Assembly: GCA_025618425.1 (NCBI GenBank)
Contig: CM046838.1
Coordinates: forward strand, 10,155,752-10,219,751
Reading direction: 5' to 3'
DNA length: 64,000 nucleotides
Source of the DNA: Heliocidaris tuberculata
Lineage: Eukaryota > Echinodermata > Echinoidea > Camarodonta > Echinometridae
Shown here: positions 11,777-23,229 of the stretch, piece by piece
Numbering within the stretch: the first letter of the stretch is position 1
Layout of the letters: each line of letters opens with the position of its first letter
The notes under the pieces: generated by a model
Database searches by the model: none
Seen by the model: the letters and a program-made list of their open reading frames with translations, nothing else
Told to the model about the DNA's origin: nothing
Made by a program: the position numbers and the translations under genes

Positions 11777-12365
11777 TGGCCCTCCTAAGAAAAGATAATA
11801 GGAAAAAATCAAAGAAAAACATAAAACATGATAAGAAAATAAGTAAAAAGGAGGGAAAAAATACAGAAAACATTAAAAAAAAGGGAAAGAGAAGAAGATG
11901 ACACAAAAACTAAAAGAAAAAGAAAAGCACAAAATAGAAGGATCGAAACAAAAAATAAAGAAAAAAAGGAAACATAAAAAGAGAAGATAAAAGGAGAAAA
12001 ATACCTAAGGTTGGGTGGAAGAATAGATGAAAGAAGGAGAAAGATTTAGGAAAACATAAGAAAGAAAGAAGATGATAAAAAGATCAAAACCAAGAATATC
12101 ATAAGGAAAGACAGAAATTGATGATCGAAGAAAGATCAAAACAAAGAATAACATAAGGAAGGACAGAAAGACAAGATGAAAAATATCAAAACAAAGGATA
12201 ACTTCAGGAAAACTCTACAGAAAGAAAAGAAATGATAGAAGAATGAATACAAGAACATAAGAAAAGATGAAAGAAAGATCAAAACAAGTAACCACATAAA
12301 CAAGGGCAACAAGTACATTAAGTTCACACAAGAGAGAGCAAAGGAGGGAGGGAGGGATGCATTTT
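11777..12365. repeat. Purine-rich (A/G) tract
   Basis: Nearly 600 bp of GA-rich plus strand (AAGAAAGAAGATGATAAAAA style) with internal imperfect repeats (GATCAAAACAAAGAATAACA). The minus-strand ORF across it is a Phe/Leu/Ser low-complexity artefact. Confidence 0.7.
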
Positions 12366-12485
12366 TAGATTGTCTGGTAAGTTTCAAAGTGATGGAACAC
12401 TGCGCACATCAGTCTACGGGAAAGAAACACATAGAGATCAATATCAATAGCTCTGAGTAATCAGCTGATACCATCTGCTCGGATG

Positions 12486-12915
12486 CAGACACGAGAGTGA
12501 ATGAACACAAGCACGTGATAGCGGCACTCGGTGCGTGTGAAAACAGTATTTGGACATTCGAGAAAGCGCTTCACAAGTCCAAAGCAAGATCACAGAACAA
12601 ACCTGCACGTAGTATGACACCAACAGAGTCAGAGGAGCGGCGGAACAACGTCACGGTTCCCTATATGTTTCCCGACTTTCAGAAAAAAATCCGTAGTCCT
12701 CTGCAAGTATCAAATTCCTGTCTCTTTCAAGCCGTTCAATACACTGAAACAGAAGCTAGTCCACCCAAAGGACAAGACCCCAAAGGACCAACAAAATATT
12801 GTCGTCTATGTCATCAAATGTAAGGACGAAAATTGTGAAGACCTGCACATAGGAGAAACGAAGCAAACTTTAGCCAAACGGAAGTACCAGCACAGACAAG
12901 CTGGCTCCAATCAAA
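12486..12915 (+). pseudogene. Penelope-like element remnant (RT end, linker and GIY-YIG start)
   Basis: The first frame (12497 to about 12735) gives EHKHVIAALGACENSIWTFE and RRNNVTVPYM, matching the region between reverse transcriptase and endonuclease of Penelope-like retroelements. After a frameshift the next frame reads KQKLVHPKDKTPKDQQNIVV, YVIKC and HIGETKQTLAKRKYQH, the start of a GIY-YIG endonuclease as found in these elements. In the usual Y-I-G core the Tyr is His. The fragment stops at the last Thr/Ser exon donor of the minus-strand gene, within its intron. Family resemblance is from memory. Confidence 0.65.
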
Positions 12916-12925
12916 TCATGCTCAC

Positions 12926-13003
12926 CCGACAAAGTGCCAGTAGTTGTCGAAATTTCGGTTGACGGGAAGCCGCTAGACGTGGAGGTGGAAAGTGTTGTTG
13001 TTT
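12926..13003 (-). CDS. Thr/Ser-rich exon, type A (last before the CCP array)
   Basis: 78 bp, phase 1-1, acceptor TTTTATAG, donor CGG|GTGAGC. Peptide E-TTTLSTSTSSGFPSTEIS, then TTTGTLSG. Just beyond its donor the intron stops resembling the sister copies and becomes a Penelope-like element fragment, which marks a duplication or insertion breakpoint. Splicing to the first CCP exon at 9976 gives G+AG (Glu) and keeps the frame. Confidence 0.7.
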
Positions 13004-13278
13004 CTATAAAAAACAAAAAGATTTGAATTTGTTCGGAAGGTACTGAAATGTGTACGAACTTTGGCAAAGGTTTAAACAAAACGTTAGAGGTTTTTTTTTG
13101 TTTGTTTTTGTTTTGTGTTGTTTGTTTGGGGTTTTTTCTCGTTGTACTTTTGACGTGCCAAAAAAAAAAATGAATAAAAGAAAGTGATCAGATACTAAAA
13201 AACAGCTGAAAATAACATAAATTGTAATTAATTTTGTACTTCTATTTCCTTGTAATGTTTCTTGAAACATGATTAAAC

Positions 13279-13352
13279 CTCTCTCTCTCTCTCCTCTTCT
13301 TCTTCTTCTTCTTCTATTTCTTCTTCTTCTTCTTCTTCTTCTTCTTCTTCTT

Positions 13353-13383
<31 letters not shown>

Positions 13384-13433
13384 TTCTTCTTCTTCTTCTT
13401 ATTCTTCTTCTTCTTCTTCTTCATTTTCTTTTA
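13279..13433. repeat. (CTT)n tract; GAA on the gene's sense strand
   Basis: CT repeats, then about 140 bp of CTT with few interruptions, in the intron between the Thr/Ser exons at 13479 and 12926, beginning 40 bp after the donor. Confidence 0.95.
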
Positions 13434-13478
13434 GGAAAGAACTGTTTCGCATTATCCTTTCAATCAAATAATACTCAC

Positions 13479-13556
13479 CCGACATAATGCCAGTAGTTGT
13501 CGAAATTTCGGTTGACGGGAAGCCCGTAGACGTGGAGGTGCCAAGTGTTGTTGTCT
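13479..13556 (-). CDS. Thr/Ser-rich exon, type A (triplet 3)
   Basis: 78 bp, phase 1-1, acceptor TTTTTTAG, donor TCGG|GTGAGT. Peptide E-TTTLGTSTSTGFPSTEIS, then TTTGIMSG. Counterpart of the exon at 15075, with the usual G at the donor. The next intron again starts with a long GAA tract (13293-13433). Confidence 0.7.
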
Positions 13557-13751
13557 CTAAAAAAAATATTTTAAAAAACGATGCAAATTTCTTTGGAAGG
13601 TACTGAAAAGTGTACGAAAATGGGGCAAGGCAATTTAAAATAAACCATTAAAAATATTACTTTTGACTGCATTCTACCCATCATTTCTATTAATGCACCT
13701 TTGATGTGCAAAAGAAGAAAGAGAAAAAAATAATATTCAGAAAATTGTTTC

Positions 13752-13826
13752 CTGACAGAGTTTCAACAGTCATCGTAGTTCCAAAAGTCGTTAGGTCGCT
13801 AGAATCGGGGCTCTCCGTTGTTGTTT
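13752..13826 (-). pseudogene. Thr/Ser-rich type B exon with destroyed donor (triplet 3)
   Basis: 75 bp, same open frame and acceptor (ATAAACAG) as the copy at 15342, 1590 bp away. The donor reads CAGGAAACA where the sister reads CAGGTAAACA: one base (T on the minus strand) is missing, so the GT is gone. Unless a substitute donor is used, the exon should be skipped. Because it is symmetric, skipping would leave the frame intact. Confidence 0.6.
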
Positions 13827-14483
13827 CTGTTTATAAATACGAACGAATTGGTAAATAGTGATAAACAATTTTTCGGCAATTACAATATTTGACAATATAG
13901 CTACCCTTGAATACCGACAATGAAATATAATGTTTTAAAGACAATGCCACGCATCTATTCTAAGTGATCAGTCATGTGATAATGGTATTCATTTTGCATT
14001 ATGGACTTGTGTGGTCTGAGATAACTGGCTAATGGAATAACGATATCCTATTGACAGTGATTGAACAGTGGCGGATCCAAGATTCTCAGACTGTTCGACA
14101 AGCATTTTGTGTCCAAATTAAAATCTGACTTCGCCCCCGCCCCCCCCCCTGAAAATAGTAAAAACAAAAAGATAGTTCTTAAATTTCACAACAGTATGAT
14201 ATTCACCCCACTACTCAAAATCAAATGCTTTTGATAAAAACGCGTAATGTGTCATTATACTTTTAAAATCATTCTCGGAGTAACAATTTATCTTATACTC
14301 AGAAAAAGCGAAAAGCATGTATTTAAGTATATTGGTACACTTAATTTCTTTTATTTTCTTTATCAACATTATGAAATTGATCACTAATCTTTTATTTTTT
14401 TTCTCTCTCCTCTTTTTCTTTCTCTCTCTCTCTACCTCTATAACGAAGAAAAACTATTTCGCGGAGTTTAAACAAATACTCAC

Positions 14484-14561
14484 CCGACAAAGTGCCAGTA
14501 GTTGTCGAAATTTCGGTTGACGGGAAGCCGCTAGACGTGGAGGTTGAAAGTGTTGTTGTTT
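14484..14561 (-). CDS. Thr/Ser-rich exon, type A (triplet 2)
   Basis: 78 bp, phase 1-1, acceptor TTTTATAG, donor CGG|GTGAGT. Peptide E-TTTLSTSTSSGFPSTEIS, then TTTGTLSG. It is nearly identical to the copies at 16075 and 12926. The flanking intron repeats too, so the duplicated unit is the whole ~1.59 kb block, not the exon alone. Confidence 0.72.
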
Positions 14562-14875
14562 CTATAAAAAACAAAAAGATTTGAATTCGTTCGGAAGGTA
14601 CTGAAATGTGTACGAACTTTGGAAAAGGTTCAAACAAAACGTTAGAGGGTTTGTTTGTTTGTTTGTTTTTTTGCTTTGTTTTGTTTTTGTTTTGTGTTGT
14701 TTGTTTGGGGGTTTTTCTCGTTGTACTTTTGACGTGCCAAAAAAAAGTGAATAAAAGAAATCGATGGGATACTAAAAAGCAGCTGAAAATAACAAAAATT
14801 GGAATTAATTTTGTACTTATATTTCCTTTTAATGTTTCTTGAAACATGATTAAATAATGTATTACTCATCCCTCT

Positions 14876-15028
14876 CTCTCTCTCTCTCTCTCTCTTTCTT
14901 CTTCTTCTTCTTCTTCTTCTTCTTCTTCTCCTTCTTCTTCTCCTTCTTCTTCTTCTTCTTCTTCTTCTTCTTCTTCTTCTTCTTCTTCTTCTTCTTCTTC
15001 TTCTTCTTCTTCTTCTTCTTCTTCTTTT
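14876..15028. repeat. (CT)n(CTT)n tract, second copy
   Basis: CT run, then about 130 bp CTT with two CTC interruptions, at the equivalent intron position of triplet 2. Confidence 0.95.
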
Positions 15029-15074
15029 AGGAAAGAACTATTTCGCATTATTCATTCAATCAAATAATACTCAC

Positions 15075-15152
15075 GCGACACAGTGCCAGTAGTTGTCGAA
15101 ATTTCGGTTGACCGGAAGCCCCTAGACGTGGAGGTGCCAAGTGTTGTTGTCT
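15075..15152 (-). CDS. Thr/Ser-rich exon, type A (triplet 2)
   Basis: 78 bp, phase 1-1, acceptor TTTTTTAG, donor TCGC|GTGAGT. Peptide E-TTTLGTSTSRGFRSTEIS, then TTTGTVS. It carries two arginines that sister copies lack. As in the copy at 16583 the last base is C, giving Gln at the junction. The GAA tract in the following intron is about 130 bp (14896-15028). Confidence 0.7.
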
Positions 15153-15341
15153 CTAAAAAAAAAAAAAAGTAAATTTCTTTGGAAGGTACTGAAAAGTGTA
15201 CGAAAATGGGGCAAGGCAATTTAAAATAAACCATGATTAAAAATATTACTTTTGACTGCATTCTACCCATCATTTCTAGTAATGCACCTTTGATGTGCAA
15301 AAGAAGAAAGAGAAAAAAATAATATTCAGATAATTGTTTAC

Positions 15342-15416
15342 CTGACAGAGTTTCAACAGTCATCGTAGTTCCAAAAGTCGTTAGGTCGCTAGAATCGGGG
15401 CTCTCCGTTGTTGTTT
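15342..15416 (-). CDS. Thr/Ser-rich exon, type B (triplet 2)
   Basis: 75 bp, phase 1-1, acceptor ATAAACAG, donor TCAG|GTAAAC. Peptide E-TTTESPDSSDLTTFGT, then TMTVETLSG. The exon body matches the copy at 13752, but here the donor is intact. It heads the second triplet, 1590 bp from its counterpart. Confidence 0.72.
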
Positions 15417-16074
15417 CTGTTTATAGATACGAACGAATTGGTAAATAGTGATAAACAATTTTTCGGCAATTACAATATTTGACAATATAGCTACCCTTGA
15501 ATACCGACAATGAAATATAATGTTTTAAAGACAATGCCACGCATCTATTCTAAGTGATCAGTCATGTGATAATGGTATTCATTTTGCATTATGGACTTGT
15601 GTGGTCTGAGATAACTGGCTAATGGAATAACGATATCCTATTGACAGTGATTGAACAGTGGCGGATCCAAAATTCTCAGACTGTTCGACAAGCATTTTGT
15701 GTCCAAATTAAAATCTGACTTCGCCCCCGCCCCCCCCCCCTGAAAATAGTAAAAACAAAAAGATAGTTCTTAAATTTCACAACAGTATGATATTCACCCC
15801 ACTACTCAAAATCAAATGCTTTTGATAAAAATGCGTAATGTGTCATTATACTTTTAAAATCATTCTCGGAGTAACAATTTGTCTTATACTCAGAAACAGG
15901 GAAAAACATGTATTTAAGTATATTTGTACACTTAATTTCTTTTATTTTCTTTATCAACATTATGAAATTGATCACTAGTCTTTTATTTTTTTCTCTCTCC
16001 TCTTTTTCTTTCTCTCTCTCTCTACCTCTATAACGAAGAAAAAACTATTTCGCGGAGTTTAAACAAATACTCAC

Positions 16075-16152
16075 CCGACAAAGTGCCAGTATTTGTCGAA
16101 ATTTCGGTTGACGGGAAGCCGCTAGACGTGGAGGTTGAAAGTGTTGTTGTTT
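16075..16152 (-). CDS. Thr/Ser-rich exon, type A (triplet 1)
   Basis: 78 bp, phase 1-1, acceptor TTTTATAG, donor CGG|GTGAGT. Peptide E-TTTLSTSTSSGFPSTEIS, then TNTGTLSG. It differs from the copy at 14484 by only a few bases, including Thr to Asn in the TTTGT motif, which shows recent duplication. Confidence 0.72.
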
Positions 16153-16440
16153 CTATAAAAAACAAAAAGATTTGAATTCGTTCGGAAGGTACTGAAATGT
16201 GTACGAACTTTGGAAGAGGTTTAAACAAAATGTTAGAGGGTTTTTTGTTTTGTTTTTGTTTTGTGTTGTTTGTTTGGGGGTTTTCCTCGTTGTACTTTTG
16301 ACGTGCCAAAAAAAAAATGAATAAAAGAAATTGATCAGATACTAAAAAACAGCTGAAAATAACATAAATTGGAATTAATTTTGTACTTATATTTCCTTGT
16401 AATGTTTTTTGAAACATGATTAAATAATGTATTACTCCTT

Positions 16441-16536
16441 CCCCCCCCCCCATCCTCTCTCTCTTCTTCTTCTTCTTCTTCTTCTTCTTCTTCTTCTTCT
16501 TCTTCTTCTTCTTCTTCTTCTTCTTCTTCTTCTTTT
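16441..16536. repeat. Poly-C and (CTT)n tract, third copy
   Basis: C11-type run, short CT, then about 74 bp of uninterrupted CTT, at the equivalent intron position of triplet 1. Confidence 0.95.
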
Positions 16537-16582
16537 AGGAAAGAACTATTTCGCATTATCCATTCAATCAAATAATACTCAC

Positions 16583-16660
16583 GCGACACAGTGCCAGTAG
16601 TTGTCGAAATACCTGTTGACATGAAGCCGTTAGACGTGAAAGTGGAAAGTGTTGTTGTTT
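16583..16660 (-). CDS. Thr/Ser-rich exon, type A (triplet 1)
   Basis: 78 bp, phase 1-1, acceptor TAAAAAACAG, donor TCGC|GTGAGT. Peptide E-TTTLSTFTSNGFMSTGIS, then TTTGTVS. The last base is C rather than G, so the junction codon to the next exon becomes CAA (Gln). A pure GAA tract follows shortly after the donor in the intron (16463-16536, CTT on the plus strand). Confidence 0.68.
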
Positions 16661-16759
16661 CTGTTTTTTAAAAAGAGATGTGGAATTGTTGGGTAGGTAT
16701 TGGAATATATGCAAAAGAGAACAGAAGAAATTTTAATATTCAGAAAAAAAAATGTTCAC

Positions 16760-16834
16760 CTGGGAGAACCTCAACAGTCATAGTAGATCCGATGGTTTTT
16801 AAATCGCTAGAATTTGGGCTCTCTGTTTTTGTTT
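16760..16834 (-). CDS. Thr/Ser-rich exon, type B (triplet 1)
   Basis: 75 bp, phase 1-1, acceptor GCTTAAGCAG, donor CCAG|GTGAAC. Peptide begins E-TKTESPNSSDLKTIGS and ends VEVLPG. It heads the first, most diverged triplet of the 1.59 kb higher-order repeat, lies 99 bp from the next exon, and follows the 8.1 kb intron that holds the plus-strand SAMD3-like gene. Confidence 0.65.
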
Positions 16835-17310
16835 CTGCTTAAGATACGAATAATTCATTAATACCGATACACGAGCATTCAGCAATTATAATATTTGAAA
16901 GTATCCCTCCCCTGAAAAACCGACAGTAAAATCTATTTTGGAAGACCCTGTCACGCATCTATGTAGTAATGGTAATCCTTATGCATTGTGAACTTGTATG
17001 GTCCTAGATAATAGGCTAATGAGAACTGACTGATGAAATTATGATATCCTACAGGACAGTGGTTATTCCAGGATTCTCTTACGGCTCTGCAAGTGTGATG
17101 TGTCCAATGAATACCTGCCTTAGCTCCTGACCCTCAAAAAAAGGGTAAAAACAAAAATAGTTCTCAAATTTCACAACAGGGCGATATTCGCCACCCCCCC
17201 CCTTTTTTTTTTCTTTTTCCCCCATCTGTCACTGTCCCCATCTGAAAATCATATGCATTTTATGATGGAATGTAAATCAAGAATTTTGATCGCCTATGTA
17301 TTATTACTGA

Positions 17311-17515
17311 TTGCGATATATCGGTCGAGTCAAAAAAAAGTATACACTTGGAAAATTGCTATTTTGTTTAAAACTCAGTTATGATGTGATGGAATGTAAA
17401 TCAAGAGTTTTGATCGCCTATTTATTATTACTGATTGCGATATATCGTGTGAGTCAAAAAAAGTATACTCTTGGAAAATTGCTATTTTGTTTAAAACTCA
17501 GTTATGAACTCAAAA
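17311..17515. repeat. Tandem ~119 bp duplication
   Basis: AAGTATACACTTGGAAAATT...GATTGCGATATATCG occurs twice. The frame across it just repeats KKYTLGKLLFCLKLSY; not a gene. Confidence 0.7.
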
Positions 17516-17529
17516 TAATTCTACATTGA

Positions 17530-20500
17530 AAAAGTATCTTATCCCGCATCATTTGGTATCATTTTTGTGTGGTGTGTGTTTACGCTTCGATGAACAGCGA
17601 GTATTGTTTACGAGAGTGGAAAAATCAACTTTCGCCAACGTACTCCTTATGTGATGTTTGAACAAAACATTTTGAATAGGGGCATTAATTCGGTCTTTGC
17701 AGATACAAATGACACTCAAACCGTCGCCAACAAAATTAAATATGACACACATATATTAAAACACACATACAGTTAAACACACACACACACACACACACGC
17801 GCACTCAGGAAAATGAAGGGGGAAAAAGAAGCCACACACACATTTAGTTTTTCCTGATGGTGTACTCATTATAAGCAGGACAGACAGTTAACTCCTGATC
17901 ACAAATAAAGCTGCAGAGGATCCACGCTGACAAACATTTACGCATATTATTTTCATGATGGACTTTTGGATGTTGAGGAACAATTAACATCATCATCATA
18001 TCATGATCGTTAAACACTTTAAAGCAGCAAGTCAAAAATAAAAGAGTTTGACAAAGCAAATTTTATCAGAATATTGTTTCTTTATTTATGTTTATTTTAC
18101 TCAAAATGAACACCATGATCATTATTGTGCCTGTTTGTGTGTGCATTTGTGATGCATTCGTGTTTGCATGATATGTCTGCTTATGATAGACTGCTCTAAT
18201 GATGTGAGTGTGAATGGGGTCCTAGATTACACTATAACTATCCACATTTCTTTCTTTTCTTTTTTTATTGAATTCCAAATACGGTTAAAGTCATTTAATT
18301 AGATGAAAAGAGTAAGGATGAAAGTTTTGTTGTTTTTTTTTTTACCTGTAACAATCTCAGATGCCGTTTCTTTTGAACAAAATAAAGATTCGTAGGTGAT
18401 TTAGCACTCTTGAATTTTGTTCACTGGAAGGACTAACCATGCTAACGGAGAACACAGTGATGCCTTTCAGATACAGACGGTTATATTACATATTATATTA
18501 TTATGGTCTCCTGGCAAGATAAGAGAAACAACAACTACACACTAAGAAATTAGGGTGCAGTTGGGGTGCAGATTTGCGCGCATCAGCTCCGGGAGCATAA
18601 TCTGCTCCCCTGAGGGTGCAGGATCGAGCACACGGTGCAAGTCTGCACCCTGTAGGGTTCACCCTACAAGGGGTGCAGAGCCTGCACCCTGTCGTAGTCT
18701 TTCTCAAAGTATTCTTGAACGATATATCTCATTTAGACACTGACATCGGGTCAATGTATCATGTTTTAATTTTGTACTTATTTAAAAAAAAAAAAAAAAA
18801 ACAGTCACTTCACTGTCTAGTTTTTATTCTCAAATTGCACCTCATAAAAAGTAGGAAATTTGTAAAGAATGAGAGACGCATATTGCATTAAGAATTGAAT
18901 GAGACCATCAACACCGAAAAACCGCCAATTTCAAATGACCAATGGACATCCAGACCTATGATCAATCAAGACAGACAACCATATCATGACATGCAGCGCA
19001 GAGATACGTTGGCTGCAGTTACTTTCCCTTTTTTTTTTATATACAAGGTAAGGTTTCAATTTTATTTTCTTGCTTGAGATATTGCTCAAATTTATAATAT
19101 AATATATTAAGCTCTCAATATTTATATTATTAGTTTTAGTCCACATAATAGATCATAATTTGTCTAAAAATTCAGTTTGTGTAATTACGATTGGCAACGT
19201 AAGTACCGGTACGAGCTGAAACATTAACACCGTATCACACGCCATGCAGCTGACTCAAAATTCTTCCCGGTTCCAGACCATTTTTGCAGATAAAAGTGAG
19301 TGTGTTGTTAGTACTTAAGTAAAAAGCCACCACACTACATCCTGTAGATCCTAACTTTAACTTTAACGGTTAATTCTGGATTAAAAAAAATAATAACGGA
19401 ACACTTAACGTTAGCTTAGCTTGTATGCCTTGTGTAGCTACCTATGCCATGTGGCTACGTACTTGTGTTAGGTTGGTACGACTGAGTGAGTGTACGGTAC
19501 GGAAGCTTATACATATGTAAGTGTAAGTACACATTGACAGTTGGATTGTTCTACTGTTGACGTTGAGACACATATCAAGACTAAAATTTCACTAAACTTA
19601 CCAAACCTTGTGGATTTATTTTATCATTCTATGGCATAAATCATGTAACTTAGGTATGTTCCTGCGAATTCTGACATTATTTGGTATAGATCATAGTTCA
19701 TACGTCATGTACGTTGTCATTGACGTTAGGCAGTGTTACTGTGACTGTCAGTGTAGTGTTAGGCCTATTCAATCAAGTACACATAACCATTCCAAGATTC
19801 TAACGTTACAACTGAACTGACCATTACAAGAGTTAGTCTAACTTTGTTATCGTCAGCAGTTGGATCTTGCTATGATCCACGACATTTGGGCAGGTTTCTT
19901 AATCTTGACAACTTCTTGATTCTGACGTAAAACTGACACAAACACCCAAAAAAAACAACTTTTTTGCAAGTTGTAAATGTTAATTCTAAAAAAGACTAAC
20001 TAACTTGTAATGTTACTGTTACTAGGCCCAGGGGAAAAAAATCAGTGGTAACAAGTTAGTCTAACAGAGGTCTAATTTTGTGGCCTCAACTAAGTTACAT
20101 TCCTGAAAATTATTTAAACATATGAAATTTTCAGATGTAAAAGTTAGATCCTTTCAGTATACTTAAATGCACAGCAGATAATAGGCTACACTTGATTCAC
20201 CTGTTCACTACACAGCAAGAGTGGAAATTGCATAGAAGTGAACAGGAACTCTGTAAATTGGTGCAAAAATGCTTAGAGTTCTAACGTTACATGTATTGTA
20301 ACTTAGATCTATAGACTGATTGTAGTCAAACGAATTTCCTCAATGCCTACTTAAAATGAATGGTACTTGTAATTTTCTTTAACTTCCTTCCTCCTGTTTT
20401 AAAAGTTTTACATGGCAGTGCTGCTTGGTTGCTGTTGCACCAGCTGTATTGTGTTTGGAAAACCAGGGTGGATTGTAGACAAATTTCATTACGGCAAAAT

Positions 20501-21620
20501 GAAAGAATTGTTGAACTTGAAGGAGTTGGTTGGAATACGGATCTTGTCAGATTAATATTTTAGCTCACTTATACATGTCCAAGCTTATCTGAAGATAACC
20601 TTGTACTCCAGACTATATTTTACAGGTGAATAGGCTTCAATAGCTTTTATGTGTATCAGACTATCAGCAGGCCTTTTTCAAGTCTGCATCATTGATACAT
20701 GAAAGGAAAATAATTATTAAAAATTTCACTTTCAGTCCTGAATCCCAAATTTGTGGCACAGTAAGAGTTGAAGAGTCCCTGAATCAGGTAACGTAGCAAA
20801 TTTAAGAAAACTAAATCTTCCTTAGAGCAATTTTGTTGTTTGTTTTTGACTGCTGCAACAGTGAATATTGGACACAGTCCCACATAGGCAAGGGCCTATG
20901 AGTGACTTTAGCTATGATAAGTTGTTCTTCGCAACATAATTATTCATGCCTGCAAATGAACATTTTCAAAAAAGTTGTTGTGCGAGGCTAGTTCAACACA
21001 TAAATATACTATTCTAGGCCACGTTAAAGGGATTCGGTAACTTTGTTTGTGGACGCTTGATTTAATAAATTGTTGAATTTTGATATCTGTCTTGTATAAT
21101 GATGTTCAGAAGGATAAATAAATAGCCAGGCATAGAAAGGTTTTCAAATATATAATGCTATTATTAAGATATCTATGACTGAATACTCCCATTTACGAAA
21201 GCGTATGGCCATACGCTTTAGTCTAACACTGAGTCTATGGGGGGGGGGGGGAATGAGTCTTGCATTTCCGGTCACTTGCATATGTTTACTTTTGTGAAGC
21301 ACATGATGATTTTGAAGTGCTTTTTTTTTTTCCTGGGCTTCATTTTTACACCATATTACATACACTGATAGCATGTAAGGCCAGGCAGCTCAGATTTTAT
21401 CAAGCCTCTACAAAGTTACCAAATCACTTTAAGGTTCATTCTATACTTTCTAGCTGTACTCAAATTATTTTTTTTCTTCAGGTGGTTGGTACAATTTAAG
21501 ACAAAGTTTGAGTAATTGGTTAATCAAATAACAAGTTGATTTTTCTTTGAAGTTGCAGTTATATTCTCTGTAATACAGTTGACTGTATTCAATACCTATC
21601 ACTTCCTATTTTCAATTTTC
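17530..21620. other. Intronic/intergenic region without recognised exons
   Basis: CA repeat at 17781, the GGGTGCAG cluster, then AT-rich unique-looking DNA. It lies upstream of the plus-strand SAMD3-like exons, where the missing 5' exons and promoter should be, but I could not identify them. A ~50-codon frame at 20400-20560 (FYMAVLLGCC...) lacks a donor. Confidence 0.4.
18551..18695. repeat. Clustered GGGTGCAG/CTGCACCC inverted repeats
   Basis: Eight GGGTGCA or TGCACCC motifs in 140 bp, paired as hairpins (GTGCAGAGCCTGCACCC; GTAGGGTTCACCCTAC). Probably a small foldback element. Confidence 0.5.
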
Positions 21621-21623
21621 AAG

Positions 21624-23186
21624 CTCATTACTGAACTCATGCAAAATTATGGAGCTGCAGATGTGCATAAAGACATCCTGAAGTTGATTGATGGTAGCTC
21701 AGCCGAGTTCCTGCGAGAAGCAGGATCGATTAGTGCCTGTAAAACTCTCCTACAGCAGTACCATGTAGAGTTTGATGAAGAGACCAACACCAAGAAACAG
21801 CAAGGTAAATTCTAGTTTGATTATGTCCTGTTATATATTAAAAACATTAGAACAAAGCTTTCAGTAGTCGAAAAGAAAAGTTGAAACATCTTCTTCAGGT
21901 CCAGTAGGAGTACAGTTATGAAATGTTGTATGTAGATACCTTTGTAGATAAAGAATATTAGTTGTTCATGATGGTGGCCCCCCTGAGGAATGGGGAGGCA
22001 AGGGGGAAAATCACATTTTTATTTTCAACTTCTGAACCAGTGGGCGGATTTCAAGCAAACTTAGTGAGGATCATCTTTTTAGTCTGGGAACCTGTCCCAA
22101 AATAGTCACACCATTTTACCCATAAGATTTTACCACTCAAAGTTACTTAGACCATCTAAGTCATTGACAAAAAGGTTGTCAGCCTGACCCTAGCCGTCGG
22201 GTTTAGCCCCCAGATTCCCCCAAAGAGACCCCAAAGTCAGGTCGATTTCACTCCACCTCCCCCATGCACCAGACTTTGTCAGTAGGAAGTAGTATGACTG
22301 GACATTAAAAAAAACAAAAAACTGAGAAAAAAAATTTCTGTCGGGATGGGGTGTCATTTGATCAGAAGGAAGAGCTATGGATGTACATTCCAAAAATATA
22401 AAAACTGACAAAATTGTCCATTGGGAAGGGGGTGTCAGCCCCCCTGAAACGAAAACCCCAAAGTGCCCTTTGACAATGCTTTGCCCCCCAAAATGCTGTA
22501 AAAGAAAAAACATTTTTATACCTTCTGACTTTGATACAGTCATTAACTCAAAAGGGTTTTATTCAATTCAATTCAAATTTTCATGATATAATTTTGAGTA
22601 TAATAATCTTCTTGAGGTGCAGTTTGGTATTAATGGGTCTTTTGAATAATAAGTTATTAAATTGTGAAAAATGTGTTGCTTTCTCAAAAGTAGCCAACTA
22701 TGTCAACACACCCATTGTCAATCTGCACCTGTTGGACAAGACACATTAGGGGAGCTTGTCATGTATCTGTGGAATGTGCCTGCCAGGCTGAAATGTAATA
22801 TTTTTGTGTTAATTACACAGATACCAAGCAAGCTCCTGTATTATGCCTTTTCAGATTTTAAGTCAGACAAAAAAATTATACTTAATCTTGAATGTTTATT
22901 AGAAATGCATTTTGAAAATTTATGCATTTTCTATATATTTTGTATGTTAGACCTGACAGTTGCAGTTTGCTGCCTCCTGTTCCCCCTGATACTTGGAGAG
23001 AAAGATATGTCATTGACAAGGTACAGAACTGACATGATGGAAATAAGTGCTGTCATGATTGCATTTGGTACACTTTCAAGTTGTGTGAAAATCTAAACTC
23101 TCGAGTTGTTCATATTTAAACTGGAAACTTGCTTAATAATGATAATGATAATGATGATGATAATAATAATAATGATAATAGTAATG

Positions 23187-23229
<43 letters not shown>

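Larger units (their letters stand above)
12926..16834. repeat. Higher-order repeat: three ~1.59 kb blocks of B-A-A exon triplets
   Basis: Equivalent exons are spaced 1591, 1596, 1590 and 1558 bp. Intron sequence repeats with them (for example GTGTGGTCTGAGATAACTGG at 14010 and 15600; the poly-C element fragment at 14140 and 15730). Blocks 2 and 3 are closer to each other than to block 1. Confidence 0.8.

Noticed and set aside
14392..14847. Long minus-strand ORFs containing the Thr/Ser motifs (also 16028-16453)
   Set aside because: These run through introns. The conserved part is only the 78 bp between splice sites; the rest is intron read-through with A/T-rich filler.
14866..15048. Poly-Glu ORF (and poly-Leu ORF at 13269)
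   Set aside because: Translations of the intronic CTT/GAA microsatellites.
22951..23020. Shorter exon 2 of the plus-strand gene ending at ACAAG|GTACAG
   Set aside because: It joins the last exon in a frame that hits TAG soon after; the donor at 23067 keeps the frame open.
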